From Brachynemurus nebulosus (taxonomy: Eukaryota > Arthropoda > Insecta > Neuroptera > Myrmeleontidae), in NCBI GenBank assembly GCA_035578155.1, contig JAPWDM010000017.1, positions 5,964,482 through 6,028,481 on the forward strand: a DNA stretch of 64,000 nt, in the 5' to 3' direction. Each line of letters opens with the position of its first letter. Position 1 is the first letter of the stretch. Position numbers and translations under genes: made by a program. Shown here in pieces: positions 27,178 to 41,083 of the stretch. The notes under the pieces are model-generated. The model searched no databases. It saw only the letters and a program-made list of their open reading frames with translations, and had not been told where the DNA came from.

Positions 27178-29113
27178 TTGTTACCCCTTTCGGTGGTACA
27201 CTGGACGCTACTCGACTAGCTTGGTAGAACTGGGGGGGGTTAGGGGTTATATCCTCTGAGAGACAAAAAAATTAACAAAAGAAATCTAACAATTAACCAT
27301 GAAGTCTTAATTACTTTTGTTGAGCGCCACCGTATTTTGTACTAGAGAAAAAAAACACGGAAAAATCTCAAGTTGTCAACGACTATACCTACGCTGAAAA
27401 ATTAGAACTGGAAAATAATTCTAGTGATATAAACAACCAACATTGCTATCTATCAAAATTATTATTAATGTTAGCTTATTTCAATACATTTTTAGCCATA
27501 AAATTTGTTGTACAATGATATGATTTATTTTTCTTAAAAAGTGATTAATTATTTATTTGCAAAAAATGTAGTAAATTGTATTATAAGAAGGTTAATAACA
27601 GTATGTTGAGAGAATGAAAATTCAATTGGACAACTTGAAAAATATCAGAATGGAGCCTCCATATGAATGTCAAAATTACATGTGTCAAATAGAATTTCAT
27701 CCACTCAAATTTTTAAAACGGTAAGTATAACTCATTTAAATAGCATATAAAAGATTTAACTGTGAATTTTCATTAATAATATTTCCTTTGTTTTAGGTAA
27801 ATATAGCCGGCGAAAAAATTTTTACTTAATAATAAAATTATTTTGATTCAATTACAAGTTAACCTACAGTACATACATAAGTTTAGACGGAGCGTGCTTC
27901 TATCACGTACAAATTCTGTATAGGAAAGTTTAAATATTTTTCTTTTTACACGTATTTCTGATCAATGATCGATAGTAGCAATTTCCGTCCAAAGTTTAAT
28001 TTAAAAATATGAATTACCAAAATGACTAGATCTAAAATACTTAGTAAATAACAAAAATCTAACAAGAAAAGTTCTACTTGCACTGAATTTTTTTTTATTT
28101 TATCGTTTTTTAGAACAAAACTTCAGTTTAACAAAGTACTCACTGAAATGACCCGATATGACGTGAACTCATCTTCCCATTATCTAAATTCGTATCTTTC
28201 ACCATTTCAGAACACATTCCGGAACAGCAATTTATTTCCAACAGGAGATTTATTGAACCATGGAACTATTCCAATACCGCAAACAACGGCAACCAGCCAA
28301 ACAACGAAATTCGCCACGTGGTCCAGATTCCAATATAATTTTAACAAATCTTCCAGCAGTAATGAATGAATGAAGGGTTTCCGTAGAAAAATCCAGAAAT
28401 TTGACGGAGCAAAAATTAACAGATAAGTTACAATTAACTTTTTACATACGAAACAATACTAAAACAATCTGTAGCTCCATAATCCCAATAACGGTAAAAC
28501 TGATACGCTACAACAGCTTGTCCCTTCATATGTGTCGAAGGTGCCTCCTTCTTCCTGACCACCTTCGCCGTCCGGGTACCAAATACGAAAAAGAGAGCTC
28601 GTCTTTTCAATTTTTTGCTTATTTCCCCTCCGCGATCAATTTCTAGCTCTTTTGGTACTTCCACGTCTGCGCATTAGTTGCAAAGCTGATTTTGAGTCAC
28701 TACTGACACTTCCGTCTAACTGTCATTTCACTTGTTTACATTTTAAGTGTCAACATTGTAACCTATTTTTTTTTCACTGTAACTTTTTAGTTAATTTGAT
28801 TTTAATTTTTTTGTTTTAATATATTTACAATTGTGTTGGTATTAATATTTTCTTATTAACAGTGATTTTAATTTACAATAAAAATTAATACAATGTTGTT
28901 AATTTTCCTTTTTTTTTTAGGTTCAAAGATGACTGAAACAAGCCCACAACAAGAACCAGTGGAAGCATCCAGTATTTTAATAAAATGAGATTGTAAAATT
29001 TTGTTCAATAAATTTATTTGTAAAATTGGTTGTTCGATCATTTAACCTATATTTTCCAGACGGGTGAGTTATAAAAGTGCGCTACTCAACAAAGTATAGA
29101 AAATCGTAACAAA
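27178..29113. mobile_element. 1.9-kb insertion splitting repeat R, gene-like content
   Basis: Comparing with the continuous copies at 56.6-57.5 and 62.2-63.5 kb shows that this interval is an insertion. Its ends read TTGTTAC and GTAACAA, short inverted termini. Inside are exon-like stretches: an ATG frame at about 27613-27720 followed by GTAAGT and a TTTTAG at 27796; a 73-codon frame at 28148-28369; and a TTTTTTTAG-preceded frame at 28928-28986 followed by a TTCAATAAA signal. I do not recognise the protein. It may be a captured host gene fragment. Confidence 0.4.
28928..28986 (+). CDS. Possible last coding exon, unknown gene
   Basis: After a long T tract and a TAG acceptor, the frame MTETSPQQEPVEASSILIK ends in TGA at 28986, and AATAAA follows about 20 bases later (TTCAATAAATT). 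That is a credible 3' end of a gene, but 19 residues do not identify it and upstream exons are not certain. Confidence 0.25.
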
Positions 29114-29114
29114 G

Positions 29115-29625
29115 TAATAAGCACAGTACGCTTCAAAAAGTGATCGGATACCTTTTTAGTCAGGGGATCCGCACTTTTGACACGGTAGTGTACCAAAAAT
29201 TTAAGTACAGTACGGTGTCAAAAGTATGAGGCCACCCTCGAGTCAGGGTATTCCCCACATTTTTGACGTGGTAGTGTACGCCAGCTATCAATTTGGAGCC
29301 TAAAATTCACTCTGCGCATGCGTCGTGCACTAAAATGCAGTCTGCGCATGCGTTAGGTTTGCATTCAAAAGCTATGCTAGTGCTGGCGGGTAATAGGTAA
29401 ACACAAATCCAAATCGTGATGACCAAATTGTGATGACGCATAATGGGTTAACTTGAATTAATTTGGTTATTGAGGTGATGACTCATGTCTTAGGAATTTC
29501 AAGGCCAACAGTATGAGGGAGTGTGCGGTCAAATGTCAGCAACAAATTTGATACATGTACTCGGGACGTGCCGGGTCAAAGGTCAATCCATACAGGAGGT
29601 ACAGTGTGTCACCGTTCTCTTATAG
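29115..29625 (+). repeat. Dispersed repeat R, right part (copy 1)
   Basis: Continues the unit broken at 27177. Recognisable blocks are CTTCAAAAAGTGATCGGATA, the CTTTTGACAC...GTGTCAAAAG palindromic module, two TCTGCGCATGCG motifs, and CTCGGGACGTGCCGGGTCAA. The same order is seen, reversed, at 56.6-57.1 and 62.2-62.7 kb. Confidence 0.7.
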
Positions 29626-29633
29626 CCTAGCTA

Positions 29634-31349
<1,716 letters not shown>

Positions 31350-31350
31350 G

Positions 31351-31351
<1 letters not shown>

Positions 31352-31440
<89 letters not shown>
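31352..31440. repeat. (TA)n microsatellite
   Basis: About 90 bases of pure TA upstream of the esterase remnant. Confidence 0.95.
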
Positions 31441-31444
<4 letters not shown>

Positions 31445-31849
31445 ATTTTGGTGGTCATTTTCGGTTTCTCGAGGCCTCAAAACAAATTTCTGCCATAGCC
31501 CCGAGCTCAGGTCTTTTCATGGCACCCGCTGTGATAAGTGTATTTCAAAAAAGGAAATTCACTTAAAACTAGGTCCATCTAGTTTTGTTTAATTTGTTGT
31601 ACTTGTTTGATAACGTTCGAGTATTTTTAATTGATTTAACCTATGTTCTTTAAATTTCTACTATAATAAAATTTATTAGATATACGAGGTCAATTCACCA
31701 ATAAAAAAATTGCAATAGTGTTCGAAAATTTTCACCTTTTCTGTATTTCCCAAAAAAGGTTTAGTTTACCTCGCTATATTAAAATAGCAAATGCAAAAAC
31801 GTAAAAACTGTTATCGAAACGTAAAAGTTCCGAGTTATTTATATTTTAG

Positions 31850-33218
31850 GATTCTTAAGTACCGAAGACAATGCTGTTCCTGGCAACAACAGAATGAAAG
31901 ACCAAGTAATGGCTTTAAAATGGATTAAAAATTATTTGGAATATTTTGGTGGCAATCCTAATTCAATTTCGCTAACTGGACAATCTGCTGAAGGTGCCAG
32001 CGTTTTACTACACTTAGTATCACCATTATCAAAGGTCGTTTCAAAAGAACTTGTGGTTCTTTCTTAAACCCATGGGCTCAAGCGGAAGCCCCATTGGAAA
32101 GAGCTAAAAAGCTTGCAACAAGTGTGGGTTGTAATACGCAAAATAATCATCAAATGATCAATTGTTTACAACAAAGATCTGCTCGTCAAATTGTGGCACA
32201 AGTCTCCCTATTTTTGGTAGGTTTCTTTTTATTTTAGATTTTAATCAAGGTGGTTTTAAAAATTCTATTTTGCAGAAATTCCTTTATAATCCATTTTCAC
32301 CTTGGGCTCCGGTTATAAAGAAAAACAGTAAGAACGCCTTTTTAGATCGACCATTTTATGATGCTTTGACAGACGATTGTGTATAAAACGTTCCACTAAT
32401 ATTGCCAATGGTCGAGGCTGAAGGATTGTCTCAAGGATCTGAATACATAAGAAATAATGATTTACATTATCTAAAAGCAGTCAATGATAACTGGAAACAA
32501 TTAGCGCCATTTATTTTAGATTTTAACTACACTCTGGAAAAATCAAAACAACCACACTATTCAGAACGTATGAGAAAATTTTATATAGATGTTAAACCCA
32601 TTTCACATGAAACCTTCCCACAACTCATAAAAGTTTGTTCTAATTTCAGGCACATTACACATTAACTTGTAAAATGAAATTATATTATTTTAGATGATGA
32701 CTGATTGTCTCTTTATTAAACCTATTGAAGACACTGCCCGATTATTGGCTAAAAAGAAGAAAAAACCACTTTATTTACAATATTTTACTTATTTAGGTAA
32801 TACAAGTTTAGCTACAGAAACTTCCGGAAGGCAAAACACTCTGGCTCCGTCTCATTCGGATGCTTTGAATTATGTATTAATAAATAAAGCTCTCCAACCA
32901 ACGAAAGATGATATAGCTATTCAAAATATTCTTACAGAAATATGGCTTAGCTTTGCGCGAGATGGGTAAGATTAAGTATAAATACCTATACTTTTCTTCT
33001 TTGAAATAAGATTTCTTTACAGGCAGCCACGAGCACCCAATACGATATACGAATCAATAAAGATTGGTGACGATAATAAATATAGTTTTTTGAAGATTGC
33101 GTCACCTGATGACATATCAATGAAGAGAACATAATCATTAACTAAATCTTTTGAATTTTGGAACGAAATACCGTTCGAAGAAAACAAAAAAGCTCGGGAA
33201 AACCAAAATAGCAATTAA
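31850..33218 (+). pseudogene. Carboxylesterase (insect COE family), 5' missing, broken
   Basis: Four exon-like blocks (31850-32216, 32276-32632, 32694-32965, 33023-33218) separated by short GT-AG introns (59, 61 and 57 bases) encode the C-terminal two thirds of a type-B carboxylesterase. The nucleophile block FGGNPNSISLTGQSAEGAS keeps the Ser but has Glu for the last Gly of GxSxG. The acid is in EAEGL, the His in SHSDALNYV, and the C-terminal KSFEFWNEIPFEENKK is typical of the family. A frameshift near 32035 and in-frame stops at 32384-32386 and 33132-33134 kill it. The oxyanion-hole N-terminal region is not found upstream. It was once an esterase acting on ester substrates such as xenobiotics or hormones. 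Confidence 0.85.
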
Positions 33219-33749
33219 ATTATCTCTTTTTCAAGTTTCAGTTTTTTGTTGATAACTCTTTTATAAAATCATCCTATATAAAAACACTAACCAAATTTCC
33301 CCATTAGAAAAACATTAACTCTACCCTACTAACCAAATACTAATACTACGTTCGTATAACAAACATATATTATGTTAAATTAATGTATATTTCCTTAATC
33401 TTTAGTGTGAAAATAGTTGTCACTTTAAATGTATTTTTATGCATATAAAATCAGTACACTCTAATATAAGTACTTTCTATGTATTTATGCTTCAGTAAAA
33501 TTTTAATTTACTCAACTTGAAAATGGTACAAGATTTTGGTTTTATCTTCCGCATACATACATATGTGTGTACATATATGTATGTATACAAGTAGATTACA
33601 AAACCATTTCGGATGCATGCGGAATGATTCAATGAACAAAGAATATCATACTTATGAGAAAGTAATAGGTTAAATAATGATAGATATACAATATATACAT
33701 TCTTACTGTACTAAGCAAGTGTGATACGTATCATACTGCTAACTATGCA

Positions 33750-34304
33750 CAGTGGCGTAGCTGAGGTGAATGGCGCCCCTGGTCAGACTTGAAAGTGGCG
33801 CCCCTGCTCAAACTTGAAAATGGCACCCCGTCTTTGATACAAGAGGAGGGGGCGGTAACTTAAAAAATCCACCCCCTACCCACAATCACATCATACGTCT
33901 CCTCTCGAATTATGCGATAGCGACGTCCAGTTTTGTTTCCCAGACTTGTAGAAACGCTAGAAACATTTTTGTAAATTCAAAATTCGACCATTTACGCAAC
34001 GTTTAGGAAGATAAGGTTTATGAAAACAATCAAAAATTCCAACGAATCTAATAAAACAATAAATTTATTTCTGTTCTGTCCAAATATATTTCGATATCTT
34101 GAATTCGGTGGAATTTTTGATTGTTTTCTATAAAATTTGTCCTACGTTGGGTAAATGGTCGAATTTCGAATCAACATTATATTTATTAGCTACCCAAAAA
34201 ATACTTCATAAGAAATCTTTTTATTTTCACCTTTCGCGGCGGTACACCCTTACTTCGGCGCACCTGGCGGGGGCCATCCCTGCCACCCGCTTGCTACGCC
34301 ACTG
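33750..34304. mobile_element. hAT-type MITE, 555 bp
   Basis: Terminal inverted repeats CAGTGGCGTAGC and GCTACGCCACTG are flanked by 8-bp direct repeats ACTATGCA (33742-33749) and ATTATGCA (34305-34312), with one mismatch. The 8-bp duplication is the hAT signature. Inside are short tandem pieces (GGCGCCCCTG) and no transposase. Confidence 0.8.
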
Positions 34305-34511
34305 ATTATGCATTGCCATGATCATTATGCAACGCACTACTTTCTCGTAAGTTCTCTGTTCTTTATAAAGAAACGAAATCCGAAATTTTTTGTACTCATA
34401 GGGTATAATATGTAATGTATGCAGTTTTGTATATATGCCACCATAGTGTAACTTATTTTGGTTTCACTCAAAATGATGAAGAAAATCTTTTCAAGCTTAT
34501 AAGAGTCAATA

Positions 34512-35351
34512 AATTCGTTAAACCCAAAAATTCAATTTGACTTAGAGGTAGAAAAAAATAATAGCATAAACTTTTTAGATTTAACTATAACCAAAACTAA
34601 CAATAAGCTTGATTTCAACATATATAGAAAACCATCTTACTCTGGCATTACAATTCCAAATGATTAAATAAGTCCGTATCAACATAAAATCGCAGCCTAT
34701 AATTCCATGATCCACCGAGCGTTTAATATACCTTTGTCGAAAGAAAATTTTGAAAAAGAAATAAATAATATAAAAATAATAGCGAATAATAACGGATATA
34801 ATTCAAACTTAATCGATAAATTAATAGCTAAGAAAGAATTTAAACAAATTTTAAAAGAAATTTACCCCTCCGTTAAACCAGAACTAAAAACTAATTTTAA
34901 AACTATAACATATTTTGGTAATATATCGGATAAAATTAAAAAAATTCTAGAAAAATCAAACATAAATATAGCATTTAAATCAGGCTTTAATCTAGGAAAC
35001 TTAATATATAACAATAAAACAAAAATTGATAAACTTAAAAAATCGAGTATCTACAAATTAAACTGCCAAGACTGTAATAGTTTTTACATCGGTCAAACTG
35101 GCAGAAACTTTGAAACCCGGAGAGCAGAGCATTTCAAAGCCTATAGGAATAAGAAATCCGACTCTGCTTTTGAGAGGCATTTAACTGACACCAGACACAC
35201 ACCAGAATGGGAAATTACCGTGCTACACGAGGCAAACAAAGGACAGAAGTTAACAACCCTAGAAGCAATAGAAATAAATAAACATAACTCCGATCACCTT
35301 TTAAATGACTACACCGATATCTACAGTTCAACTTTATTTTCAATATTATAA
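34512..35351 (+). pseudogene. Penelope-like element: RT C-terminus plus GIY-YIG endonuclease
   Basis: The frame holds the end of a Penelope reverse transcriptase (NNSINFLDLTITK, FNIYRKPSYSG) and, after a linker, a GIY-YIG endonuclease (YKLNCQDCNSFYIGQTGRNF, then RRAEHFKAYRNKK and LTTLEAIEI). An in-frame TAA lies at 34665-34667; from the Met at 34707 the remaining 214 residues are open and include the whole endonuclease. Most of the RT is absent, so this is a 5'-truncated copy. Penelope-like elements use the endonuclease to open the target. Confidence 0.88.
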
Positions 35352-37317
35352 TTTAATTAAACTTTTAAAAATGTATTTTCTGTAATATTGTTTGTTTGTC
35401 AATTTCAATCTTTTGTCACGTGTTTGCTCGCATTTGTCACATGTAATGTAATCTTGTTTTTCTCGTTTTTCGGATTCTCCCACTACCCCCGCCCCTTCTA
35501 CTTCCACACCATATACCACTCCCCTTCATAAGTATAGGTAGATAAAAATTAGTATATAAGCGCATGTATTGAATATAAATTTTATTCTGTTTGAAAATGA
35601 ACTAACGGTTCGAAATAATACTGTCACAGTTTCAAAAATAAAGGTGGTATTTTGCAAAGTAAAATATTTGTTTATTATTTACAAATATGGAATACCACAA
35701 AGTAACGCTCAAATCTATTAATATTAGAAACGTATGTTTAAGAGTTTTTCAAAACTTAGTTTGTTTCAAAATATTAAAATAACACTTAAATTTTCATTGT
35801 TTTATAGTATTTCAAATGTTTGAGAAATTGTGTTTTAAAACTCACACTTTCGAAATTCATGCTCAAAATAATTCCAAACGATATATAGGAATTTACGTTA
35901 TTTTCAAAAATATTTGTATTAACAACAAGTCAACATGGTTAACTTTCAAATCGAAGTAATTAAGAAAAATATATAATTAATTACGTTTTCCATGAGAAAT
36001 TCAAATTATTAAGTTAAGTGGATCAAATTATTACATAAAAATGATAGCAAAGTATTTATTATACAATAAAGAAGTAGAATTTTAATTCTAATTCAATAGA
36101 AAATAAAGCAAAATATTTTTCAGATACTTATCTGTCTAGCAGTTATATAACGGATAAAAAACATATATAATAAATATTTTCAAAGTAAATAATATGCTTG
36201 TTTTTTTTGGCAAAATAAGTTTACAGAACACTACCTATATATCAAATATTTCTGTACGGTTTGAATATATTTATTAGTACTATTATCCTCCGAGAGTATT
36301 AATACAAAGAAAGGATAATAATGTTATTTAAAAAATTTATAGTTACACCTTGATTATATTGAAATAATCATAACCGATCAGGATTTATACTAAACTCTTA
36401 TTTTATGTCAAGGATCAGCAACCTAAAAACTAGTTTAATCCTCCATCTACACCTTGATTTTGATAATTATTAAAGACTAGCATTTACCCGCGGCTTCGCC
36501 CACATGGCTTTTAAAATTATGACATCTAATTAAAACGTACAAATTGTATTTGTATCGCGCCATATTGAGAACTGTAACTTTTTTTTTGGAATTTTCTCAC
36601 AGAAATAAAATATTTCCCCCCAGTAAAAAATAAACTACAATATCCTTTTAACAATACGCAAAGTTCGAATGAATTCAATAATCTTTTTTACATTGCTTTA
36701 AATATATTTTCCCACGGCAATTAGACTTTCAACCAGATTTTGATATTTTCCCAAGGTAGAAAGTAGTCTGTCATTTTCCGTCCCCTGTGTGAACAATATG
36801 CAAAGTTTAAAATCAAGCATTCTTTTTTTAAGTCAGTTATCGTTATTTCATTGTTTCGTTTACAACAATAAAAGAAAAATTGTGTATGGTAAAACTAAAT
36901 TTTAATGAGTTATTATTTTTGATTTTTTTAAATTCTACAATTTTTGCTGAAAATCTTAAAATGATTAAGTAGAAAGAAATTTAAATTATTTCACCAATAA
37001 TAAACATTTATTACAATAAAATAAAACTCAAGAAAATATACACTTTTACAGAGTGCACAGTATAAAATTTAAAAGGTACATTTTATTTAAAATTAAATTA
37101 TGAGTTAACATTTAATTCAAAAAGATAATAATTGTAAAAGCCACAATGCAAAATTATTATCCATAAATTACTTTTTAACAGTTTAAATGAGAAATTATGA
37201 ATACAATATTAGACTATTGATGATTTGCCAAAATAAAGAAAATACTGTACATACAAAATACAAAATTAGAATGATACAGGAGTCTTACCGTAACATTTGA
37301 AAATTAATTTTTTCTAC
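35352..37317. other. Non-coding, with a TACCCGCGGCTTCGCC-type repeat fragment
   Basis: About 35352-35700 is likely the 3' UTR of the Penelope-like element. At 36479-36850 a fragment with ACCCGCGGCTTCGCCC and GATATTTTCCCAAGGTAGAA resembles 55958-56320, so it is part of a dispersed family. No gene is seen. Confidence 0.4.
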
Positions 37318-37797
37318 TCCTACTATTAAAAGTAACATTTTTTGCACAGCTAACTATATGTAAAAATTAACAATTGCCCACACTGTGTGGAAATACAGTG
37401 GGAAATTATTTCCCACGACTTAATATAATAAAAAAGTAGGCTGTTCCGTTAGTTTAATATATAATATATAGAAATAATACTAAAAATATACATATATGTA
37501 TGTTGATTATTTATTATTGTTTCCGTAGTTTTAAAGTATGCTTTGGCAAAAACTTGAACATCTTAGCACTGACATTATAAATTTAAAAAATTTTTACTAC
37601 TTATTTAAATTTTATTTTAATTATGTTAAATTTTACGAAAAAAAATGTGCTCGTAGAAAAAGTATAGTGTAAAATGCGTGGGAAAAGCTTAATTCTCACT
37701 CATACGAATTGTTGCACTCGCCCTGCGGGCTCGCGCAACAAACTCATATTCGTGAGAAATAAGCCTCTTTTCCCACTTATTATACAATATACTATTA
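37318..37797 (+). repeat. Repeat A+B, uninterrupted copy
   Basis: Block A (37318-37456, with ACTATTAAAAGTAACATTTT and GGAAATTATTTCCCACG) is followed directly by block B (about 37470-37797, with GCTTTGGCAAAAACTTGAAC and a foldback). The foldback pairs GTGGGAAAAGCTTA with a distal AATAAGCCTCTTTTCCCAC around GCCCTGCGGGCTCGCGC. Block A recurs at 40172-40297 and block B at about 55620-55957. Confidence 0.7.
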
Positions 37798-39334
37798 TCA
37801 AAAATGTAATTAAACTGGTTATACCAGGTAAAGTGTATACAATTTATAAAGATTAAAAATAAATTAAGCTACCTGTATACACATTATATAGGTGACGAAA
37901 CACCAGGAGCGTGCCAGATGATGAGTCCGATAAAATAGAAAAATTAAAAATAATAAAAATACAAAACAAATACGTGTAACCGTAGCTACAATGCGTAAAA
38001 ATAAAAACGTGCGTCCGGCACGGACGTATAAATACAAATCACTAAGGTTATATAAAATGGTATAATGAATAATTTCTCACCAATTCAAAGTAGGTGTCAA
38101 AGAAAATTATTCTAACCACATATTTGAAATATTTCAAAAGAAATAAATAAAAAATTAATATCCAAAAATAAATTATCGAGATCATCACCGAGCATTCCTA
38201 TAGAAATTATAATTACATTTTTAAACAAATTTAAAAGAAATATAAGGACTACATTTCCTGAAGGGATCTGTAGCCAGTAATGGTCGTTTTACATTTTCAA
38301 AATAAAATTTGAAAAGAAAAATAAAGTCTAAACATCCTTAAGGGATGCGAAGACGAGAACGGTTGTGAATCATTCTGTTCAACGACCGAATTATATCTCG
38401 TCGACGACCAGATTAAATCTGTCTTAAAGTAACAATACTAACTTTAAAGTAATGTTATCCGACAATTATCGCATGCGCGTAAGAATATTCTAGAAAAAGG
38501 ATAAAATAGAAAAATAAGTTACACAACTTGAATATAGATATATGTATGTGAAAGTAATGAAATATTTACTTTACTGACCATTTAGACAAACAAAATTATA
38601 CTCAACAAAATATTTGTGTTACATAATGAGTATGTATGAGTAGCGGTTATTTCAATTAAATAAACAAAATTTTATCCAAATAATTAATTAAATTTTAATT
38701 GAAATAACGCTACACGTTTTAAATACATTTTTACACGATCGTGTATTTTCATGCATTTACCGATGCTGTTGACAGTGCTGGTAAGTTACTTTTCCCGACC
38801 GTTTGTTTATATCCATGGAAACCAAAAAATAACAATGTGGTAAGTAAAATAGGTGCGTGGTAAGTGAATAGGAGTACGGTAAGTGAAATTAGCTCAAAAA
38901 TGATTGTAATTATTTAATTATATTGAAATTAAAAGTACTATTTAAACAATTAGGAAAATGAATCGATTAATATGAACATTTTCACTAATTGCACATTATT
39001 GTTATTATTGTTGCCATTATTCTTCATATTTTATTGACATTTCAAAAGGTTGTTCAATAATTAAAATTTTCTATGGTTTTCATAATCTTCCTTTCATTTT
39101 AGGAGAATAAGTTTGCAGCAAGAATTAAAATGCTCCATCAATTTCATTATTCTCACTAACATTATAGTTTAAAAAACTATTTTCCTCAATTATTTAATAG
39201 AAAATTCAAAAAATATTCACGCCAATTAAATGTTGACACTTAATTTTTTATTTACAAATATAGTTGTCAATTGTCACTGCAAAGATTCGTATTAGTTGCT
39301 ATCAATATTTATAATATTGATTCATGACATTCTA
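37798..39334. other. AT-rich non-coding DNA with a hairpin
   Basis: No gene. A roughly 20-bp stem pairs 38640-38660 (GTAGCGGTTATTTCAATTAAA) with 38693-38713, perhaps a MITE remnant. Four GGTAAGT motifs cluster at 38778-38890. Confidence 0.35.
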
Positions 39335-39926
39335 CACACACCGGCATAATTAGCGGAACATACAAAATATCTGTAAAAATCAAGCAAACCATTTAATTTC
39401 AAGAAAATATTAATCTTAGTTAATTATTCACTTAAAATTACATGTTCACAAGTCGATATACCTCTATTTTTGGTAGCAAAACAAGTAACTATATAAAATG
39501 GCAAATTTTTGGAATCTTATGTCGTTTAAGAATAATTTAAGTGAAAGATTATTTAATAAATTGAAAATAAAATACAGCGTTTTAATACCGTCTGGTTCCT
39601 CCCGTGCTCTTATCAAAGCTTCCTTTCGTCTTTCTATACTCAGAATGATGTTGTCTATAGGTAGTCTCCTGGGACAGTCTTTGCCATTCTTCAATTACGG
39701 CAGTTTGAAGCTCGACCACATTGAGAAGAAGTGGCATTTGAATTCGAACGTGATAGACCTCTTTAAAAAGTTGCATCAATAGTAAATAAAAACAATTCTA
39801 TGGAAAGTCAATTTGTTCACTACTTCAATATTATTTTAAGTAAAAATGAAAAAAAAACAGCCAACTTTGTTTAATAAATAGGTTTTTAAATTTTTTTATA
39901 TGTTCCGCTAATTATGCCGGTGTGTG
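39335..39926 (-). mobile_element. Tc1-like transposon remnant, 592 bp
   Basis: Inverted ends CACACACCGGCATAATTAGC and its complement, flanked by TA on each side (39333-39334 and 39927-39928), mark a Tc1/mariner element. Inside, on the minus strand, two frames (39779-39582 and 39694-39464) carry the C-terminal end of a Tc1 transposase: LQTAVIEEWQRLSQET in one and DNIILSIERRKEALIRA in the other, so there is a frameshift near 39.65 kb. Most of the transposase is deleted. Confidence 0.8.
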
Positions 39927-40171
39927 TATGTGATAACATAAAAATATAAATTTCACCTGTATTATCCGAATTTCATTTTTTATTTACTATATTTTTACTC
40001 TTTAATTATTTTAAATCGATCTTGCAAAAAATATTATACAATACACGATGCGTAAATGCCCTTACTGATCTCGAATGCAAAAACTCGACCCTGCGGGTCT
40101 CGATTTCGCAACATTTTCTCGATCAATAAAAGCAACTTACCGAACTTATATCGTAAAATACTATTTTCTGG

Positions 40172-40296
40172 TCCTACTATTAAAAGTAACATTTTGCGCA
40201 CGGCTAACTATATGTAAAAAATAACATTTGCCCACACCGTGCGGAAATAATTTCCCACGGCTTAATATAACAAAAAAAGTTGGCTATGTTGTTGAT

Positions 40297-40297
<1 letters not shown>
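40172..40297 (+). repeat. Repeat block A, separated from its B
   Basis: Matches 37318-37456 (CTACTATTAAAAGTAACATTT, GGAAATAATTTCCCACGGCTT). It ends at GATTTAATAATAAT, where the TE nest begins; its B half appears at 55620. Confidence 0.7.

Positions 40298-40381
<84 letters not shown>
40298..40381 (+). repeat. (TAA)n microsatellite
   Basis: About 28 TAA units immediately upstream of the I-like element, probably the target sequence into which it inserted. Poly-Ile frames through it are artefacts. Confidence 0.95.
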
Positions 40382-40383
<2 letters not shown>

Positions 40384-41083
40384 GTGGTGAGGACACCTAT
40401 AGCAGCTGCCCTTGGCACCCGTGAGGGATATTTATCCCCCATTGGTGTCAAGGAGGCTAAGGGTTCCAGGGGTAGTTTATGCGCAATACAGTAATCTTCG
40501 GATTCCATTAGCCTCTGACTATCCAGGATCGGCACCGTTCCTTCTCGAGGTACCACCGTTTTCACAAAAGATGCCGGATCTAGAGGAGAAATCCTCGATC
40601 GTTCATTTTTTAACCTTGTTTTTTATTTCTTTTCGTTTTTATTGTTTTTTGTTTTCGTTATTTTTATTTCTTTTGTTTCAGATTTTCTTTTTTCTTTTGT
40701 TTCCTTTTTGTTTTTTGGTTTTGTTTTGTTCTCATTCTTTTTGTTGTCCCAACTTCAAGTCATCTTCGGGACCCACACTAGCTCGTGTGTGGCTTAGCGG
40801 CGTTGCCTGGAAAAGGGGATCCTGGTGACTGAGGGAAGCCGTTACTTGCGAGTACGGCGGAACAACACGTCACTTTGGCCCTGGCTTCAGGCATAGACCG
40901 TGGCTGCGGTTATGCACCGGCCGCAGTAAATTCGAGCGCCCCGGGGTCGTGCGTGTCACTGGGGCAATGGGCTTCGTCCCTAGGGCCCCTCATTCCCGTA
41001 TCCCTGGCGTGGGAGTCCCACGTCCCTTATGAGGCTCCGTGGAGGGTGGGGAGCGGGGTGGGGGTATTTTTATATTAATTCGC

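Noticed and set aside
34099..34305. 68-codon frame
   Set aside because: It lies within the hAT-type MITE and ends at its inverted repeat.
40228..40565. Poly-isoleucine frames
   Set aside because: Produced by the (TAA)n tract.
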